Of a stretch of DNA of 8,799 nucleotides, positions 5,340-8,799 are shown one piece after another. The notes beneath the pieces are model-generated. The model was given only the letters and a program-made list of their open reading frames with translations. It was not told the origin of the DNA and searched no databases. Position numbers and translations under genes: made by a program. This stretch comes from an uncultured Clostridia bacterium (GTDB lineage Bacteria; Bacillota; Clostridia; Christensenellales; UBA1242), in contig USJH01000038.1 of the NCBI GenBank assembly GCA_900554955.1, forward strand, positions 1 to 8,799. Direction: 5' to 3'. The stretch's first letter is position 1; every line of letters begins with the position of its first letter.

Positions 5340-6590
5340 ATGTATTATAATTATGACATTAGCGACAAGCTTGTAAAACTTGCCGAAAAAACAGAAAAGA
5401 AAATTCAACCAATTTTTAAAAACATTGACCGCATTTGCATGCTTAACTCTGCCAAAGTTCTTCATGCCTTTCAAGAAGAAAGAGTTACAACAACCGATTT
5501 CAACGAAATCACCGGTTATGGTTTTTATGATGAAGGAAGAGATAAACTTGAAAAAATCTATGCCCGTGTTTTTGGTGCAGAAGATGCTCTTGTTCGAAAT
5601 CAAATTATGAGCGGAACTCATGCCCTTGCCTTAACATTTTTTGGTCTTTTGAAACCTGGCGACACTTTCATTTCAATTTCTGGCGACCCATATGACACCC
5701 TTAAAAGTGTTATCGGAACCGAAGGAAACAGCAGAAATTCACTTTTAAAATATGGCGTGAAATATGAACAAATTGAACTTGTTAATAATGATTTTGACAT
5801 TGAAACAATTGTAAATCGTCTTAAAAAACATGATGTTAAGCTCGTTGAAATTCAAAGAAGCCGTGGCTATAGTGACCGCAAGAGTTTGACCATTGATAAA
5901 ATTGAAAGAGTATGCAAGGCCGTTAAAGAAGCAGACGAAAATGTTATCATCATGGTTGACAATTGCTATGGTGATTTTGTTGAAGAAAAAGAACCAACCG
6001 AAGTTGGTGCTGATATTTTGGTTGGCTCACTCATGAAAAACCTTGGTGGTGGTGTTGCAAGAACCGGCGGCTATGTCGTTGGAAAAAAAGAGCTTATTGA
6101 AGATGTTGCCGAACGTTTCTCTGCTCCATGTATTGGTAAAAATATTGGTGCAAACCTTAACGAAAACCTTGATTTTTATCGTGGATTTTATGTTGCTCCT
6201 TCAGTTGTTGCTTCTTCTGTTAAAACTGCTGTTTTTGCAAGTGCAATGCTTCAAGAACTCGGCTATGAAGTTTCACCAACCTTTGATGAAAAAAGAACCG
6301 ACATTATTCAAACAATCAAACTTAACACTGCAGAAAACCTTGTAGAGTTTTGCAAAGGCATTCAATTCGGTTGCCCAATCGACAGTTTTGTCACACCAGT
6401 TCCCGCACCAATGGACGGATATCCACATGATGAAGTAATGGCTGGCGGAAGCTTTATTTCTGGTTCAACAATTGAACTTAGTTGTGACGGACCAATGACA
6501 GCACCATATTTTGCATTCATGCAAGGCGGACTCACCTATGAATATGGTAAGCTTGGAATTATGATTGCTTTAAACAACATTATCAAATAA
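5340..6590 (+). CDS. PLP-dependent methionine gamma-lyase family protein ('aluminium resistance protein', YnbB-like)
   Basis: This is a fold-type I PLP enzyme related to the Cys/Met metabolism enzymes, matching the family often annotated as methionine gamma-lyase-like or aluminium resistance protein (B. subtilis YnbB). The expected chemistry is C-S lyase or similar sulfur amino-acid turnover, but the true substrate of this family is poorly established. The 416 residues are full length. Marks are an N-terminal helical part with the TGYGFYDEGRD segment, MSGTHAL before the first large-domain strands, Asp207 in MVDNCYGDF (partner of the PLP ring nitrogen), and Lys233 in SLMKNLGGG as the likely Schiff-base lysine. 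The start at 5340 is chosen for GGAGA at 5328-5332. An ATG eight codons upstream has no ribosome site and lies before the predicted transcription start. It is transcribed alone; in other Bacillota this family often sits near glnR/glnA or hfq, which are not seen here. Confidence 0.9.
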   Translation: MYYNYDISDKLVKLAEKTEKKIQPIFKNIDRICMLNSAKVLHAFQEERVTTTDFNEITGYGFYDEGRDKLEKIYARVFGAEDALVRNQIMSGTHALALTFFGLLKPGDTFISISGDPYDTLKSVIGTEGNSRNSLLKYGVKYEQIELVNNDFDIETIVNRLKKHDVKLVEIQRSRGYSDRKSLTIDKIERVCKAVKEADENVIIMVDNCYGDFVEEKEPTEVGADILVGSLMKNLGGGVARTGGYVVGKKELIEDVAERFSAPCIGKNIGANLNENLDFYRGFYVAPSVVASSVKTAVFASAMLQELGYEVSPTFDEKRTDIIQTIKLNTAENLVEFCKGIQFGCPIDSFVTPVPAPMDGYPHDEVMAGGSFISGSTIELSCDGPMTAPYFAFMQGGLTYEYGKLGIMIALNNIIK

Positions 6591-6709
6591 AATTTCACCT
6601 GTTTTAAGAATATTATTATATTGATTTTGCGTTTTTACATTCCTTTAAACAACTCAATTGAATAATTCGCTTAAAAATCGCAAAATAGTAAAAAAATTAA
6701 ATTAAACAT

Positions 6710-6739
6710 AAAAAATCATGCAATTTTGCATGATTTTTT
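6710..6739. terminator. Bidirectional terminator between the PLP-enzyme gene and gatB
   Basis: AAAAAATCATGCA (6710-6722) and TGCATGATTTTTT (6727-6739) pair around the loop ATTT. The flanking A and T runs allow termination on both strands, serving the plus-strand PLP gene and the minus-strand gat operon. Confidence 0.88.
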
Positions 6740-6742
6740 TTA

Positions 6743-8143
6743 TTAAAACATTTTTGAAATTAGATCACGAACCACTGTTCCGTTTGCTTTCCCCTGAGTA
6801 TTTTTCATTACATAGCCAATAATAAAACTCATAACCTTTGGGTCTTTTTTGAAGTCTTCAACCGCTTTTGGATTTTCCGTCTTGAATTTTTCAAGAATTT
6901 TTACAATTTCTGCTTCGGTTATACTTGAAAGAAGATTCAATTCTTTTGCCAAAACTTCAGGTTCTTCTTTTGTTTCAACAACTTTTTCCATTAAAACAAG
7001 ACCATTTGTTTTTGTGATTTTTCCTTCTTCTGTCATTTTCACAATTGTTGCCAAATCTTTTTCAGAAATTGGAAAAATTGGACTTTCAGAATCTTTAACC
7101 ATTCTGAATAAATCAGTTAAAATCCAGTTGCTAATTTTCTTTGGGCAATTAAAATATGAAACACATTTTTCAAAATAGTCTGAAACATATTTGCTTTCTG
7201 TCAAGTGCTCACTATCATTTTTTGAAATGCCATATTCCGAAACATATTTTCTTCTTCTCTCATGTGGCAAAGTTGGAATTTCTTTCGCAATTCTTTCTTT
7301 GTCTTCTTCCGTAATATCAAAAGGCAAAATGTCTGGATCTGGAAAATAACGATAGTCCTGAGTTTCTTCTTTGCTTCGCATCGTGAAGTTCTCACCAAGA
7401 GCATCGTCCCATTTTCGGGTTTCTTGATAAACCACTCCGCCATGTAACAAAACTTCTTTTTGTCTTTCAATTTCATAGCAAATTGCTCGTGAAACACTTT
7501 TAAAAGAGTTAAGGTTTTTCATCTCCGTTCTTGTTCCAAGAATTTTTGAGCCCTTTGGTTTAAGCGACAAGTTAACATCACAACGCATTCCACCCTGTTC
7601 CATTTTACAATCTGCAATATCCGCAAAAACAAGAGTTTCACGAACTTTTCTCAAAAATTCATCAACTTCTTCCGCACTTTCAAAAACTGGTTCTGTTACA
7701 ATTTCGATAAGTGGAGTTCCACCACGGTTATAATCAATAAGTGTTCCTTCGGCTTTTGAAATATGAATAAGTTTCCCCGCATCTTCTTCAAGGTGAATAC
7801 GGTTAAGCTTCATCTCTTTTCCGCTGTCTAAAACAACCTTTCCGCCAAGACAAATTGGGTGAACAAGTTGTGAAATTTGATATGCTTTTGAAAGGTCTGG
7901 ATAGAAATAGTTTTTTCTTTCCATTTCTGCGTGGCTGTTAATTTTCGAGCCAAAACAAAGCCCGGCCTTTATGCAAAGTTCAACCGGTCTTTTGTTTGGA
8001 AGAGCACCGGGCATTCCGGTGCAAATTGGACATGTATTTGTGTTTGATTTTGCACCAAATTCGTTTTTGCAAGAGCAAAATATTTTTGTTTTTGTTTTTA
8101 GTTCGGCATGGATTTCAAGCCCGATTACAACGTCAAATTCCAT
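6743..8143 (-). CDS. gatB: Aspartyl/glutamyl-tRNA amidotransferase subunit B
   Basis: This is the kinase and tRNA-binding subunit of the cytosolic GatCAB complex. It activates the side-chain carboxylate of misacylated Glu-tRNA(Gln) and Asp-tRNA(Asn) with ATP, and accepts ammonia from GatA. The 466 residues are close to the usual length. The opening GLEIHAELKTKTKIF carries Glu10 and His12 of the metal site. Cys23, Cys25, Cys38 and Cys41 form the zinc knuckle (CSC then CPIC). YPDLSKAYQIS follows at the usual place, where YPDLPKGYQIS is the common form. The family stretches GGMRCDVNLS and NSFKSV come next, then TQDYRYFPDPD. The last 140 or so residues are the helical and YqeY-like tail that contacts tRNA. 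It starts one base after the gatA stop codon, with GGGGGAAG of the gatA end as its ribosome site, so translation is probably coupled. Transcription comes from upstream, outside the window. Confidence 0.97.
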   Translation of the reverse strand: MEFDVVIGLEIHAELKTKTKIFCSCKNEFGAKSNTNTCPICTGMPGALPNKRPVELCIKAGLCFGSKINSHAEMERKNYFYPDLSKAYQISQLVHPICLGGKVVLDSGKEMKLNRIHLEEDAGKLIHISKAEGTLIDYNRGGTPLIEIVTEPVFESAEEVDEFLRKVRETLVFADIADCKMEQGGMRCDVNLSLKPKGSKILGTRTEMKNLNSFKSVSRAICYEIERQKEVLLHGGVVYQETRKWDDALGENFTMRSKEETQDYRYFPDPDILPFDITEEDKERIAKEIPTLPHERRRKYVSEYGISKNDSEHLTESKYVSDYFEKCVSYFNCPKKISNWILTDLFRMVKDSESPIFPISEKDLATIVKMTEEGKITKTNGLVLMEKVVETKEEPEVLAKELNLLSSITEAEIVKILEKFKTENPKAVEDFKKDPKVMSFIIGYVMKNTQGKANGTVVRDLISKMF

Positions 8144-8144
8144 C

Positions 8145-8799
8145 TTACTCTTCCCCCATAATTTGTTTCGCTATATCATATAAAACATCTTCAGTTTTGT
8201 TTTTGCCCATAATCTGCAAGCCAAGTGGCAAACCATTAAGTGATGCATATGGAACACTGAGTGCCGGAATTCCTGAAATTGAAGCAGGAACCGTGAAAAG
8301 ATCTTCAAGATACATGCTTGTTGGATCTTTACTCTTTTCGCCGAGTTTGAAAGCAACAGAAGGTGTTGTTGGTGTCAAAATCACGTCACACTGTTCAAAT
8401 GCTCTTTCAAATTCTTTTCTAAGAAGACTTTGAAGTTTTTTTGCTTTTTTATAATATGCATCAAAATATCCACTTGAAAGAACAAAGTTTCCAAGCATGA
8501 TTCTGCGCTTAACTTCATCTCCAAAACCTTGACTTCTGCTTTTAACATAAACTTCTTCAAGAGTTTTTGTATCGCTTGCACAAGTTGCATATTTAACCCC
8601 ATCAAAACGTGCAAGGTTGCTCGTTGCTTCTGCTGGAGTTAAAACATAATAGCATGCAAGGCTGCTTGAAATGTGTGGAACACTTATTTCCTTTATAGCA
8701 TGTCCCATTTTTTGAAGCTTTTCAATTTGATTTTTAAAAAGTGAATATTGCTCAAGCTTTGCGATTTCACCTGAAAGTTCTTTGCAAAGTCCAATTACA
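8145..8799 (-). CDS. gatA: Aspartyl/glutamyl-tRNA amidotransferase subunit A, C-terminal part
   Basis: This is the glutaminase subunit of GatCAB, which releases ammonia from glutamine for transfer to the tRNA-bound residue by GatB. The 5' end lies outside the window; 218 residues up to the stop are present, a bit less than half of a usual GatA. The amidase-signature core with the Ser-cisSer-Lys triad is in the missing part. The frame stays open to the right edge, so the ATG at 8708 is internal. Recognisable GatA segments are the helix ending TPAEATSNLARFDG, then GFGDEVKRRIMLGNFVLSSG with YFDAYYKKA, then ILTPTTPSVAF, and PASISGIPALSVP near the end. gatC and the operon promoter are expected to the right. 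Confidence 0.96.
   Translation of the reverse strand, partial: VIGLCKELSGEIAKLEQYSLFKNQIEKLQKMGHAIKEISVPHISSSLACYYVLTPAEATSNLARFDGVKYATCASDTKTLEEVYVKSRSQGFGDEVKRRIMLGNFVLSSGYFDAYYKKAKKLQSLLRKEFERAFEQCDVILTPTTPSVAFKLGEKSKDPTSMYLEDLFTVPASISGIPALSVPYASLNGLPLGLQIMGKNKTEDVLYDIAKQIMGEE

Noticed and set aside
6624..6686. ATTTTGCG ... CGCAAAAT inverted pair, sharing AATCGCAAAAT with the block at 922-946
   Set aside because: The arms are eight bases with a loop of nearly fifty, far from any tRNA junction; a strong terminator already explains this gap. The 11-base match is probably chance.
6743..8143. Several long open frames on the opposite strand of gatB and xfp
   Set aside because: They overlap well-conserved genes, have no ribosome sites, and encode low-complexity Ser/Phe-rich products typical of antisense frames.

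Overview
The window reads as a piece of an AT-rich, low-GC bacterial chromosome, most likely from the Bacillota (Firmicutes). The grounds are the strong AGGAG-type ribosome binding sites, sigma-A-like promoters with TG-extended -10 boxes, hairpin plus T-run terminators, the GatCAB amidotransferase and the phosphoketolase. TGG encodes Trp and every complete gene ends in TAA or TAG, so nothing suggests a recoded UGA. I cannot place the organism more finely.

Left part (1-1070). A 5' portion of a PD-(D/E)XK nuclease-like gene runs off the left edge on the minus strand, with its own promoter and a palindrome over the -10 box. Next comes a complete, solitary tRNA-Arg(CCT) gene with promoter, encoded CCA and terminator. 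To its right, on the same strand, lie two tRNA 5' halves (824-863 and 986-1028). Both lose tRNA sequence at or just after the anticodon loop, at a shared CCTCC(T/C)AAG. Downstream of each break, at nearly the same distance (54 and 56 bases), lies a similar block containing TAATCGC. I read this as a tRNA-Arg integration hot spot with stacked junctions: an element disrupts the host tRNA and brings a replacement tRNA, which is disrupted in turn. On this reading the nuclease-like gene is element cargo, and its codon use differs from the genes to the right. This is the part most worth following up.

Right part (1070-8799) looks like ordinary core chromosome. It holds thymidine kinase (tdk, +), phosphoketolase (xfp, -), an unrecognised six-helix membrane protein with a C-terminal leucine zipper (+), a PLP enzyme of the methionine gamma-lyase-like/'aluminium resistance' family (+), and gatB with the C-terminal part of gatA (-, running off the right edge). 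Convergent pairs (tdk/xfp and the PLP enzyme/gatB) share bidirectional terminators. The tdk, xfp, membrane-protein and PLP genes each have their own promoter.

Functionally the core genes are housekeeping: thymidine salvage, pentose-phosphate cleavage to acetyl phosphate, probable sulfur amino-acid PLP chemistry, and tRNA-dependent Gln/Asn formation. They do not form one pathway.
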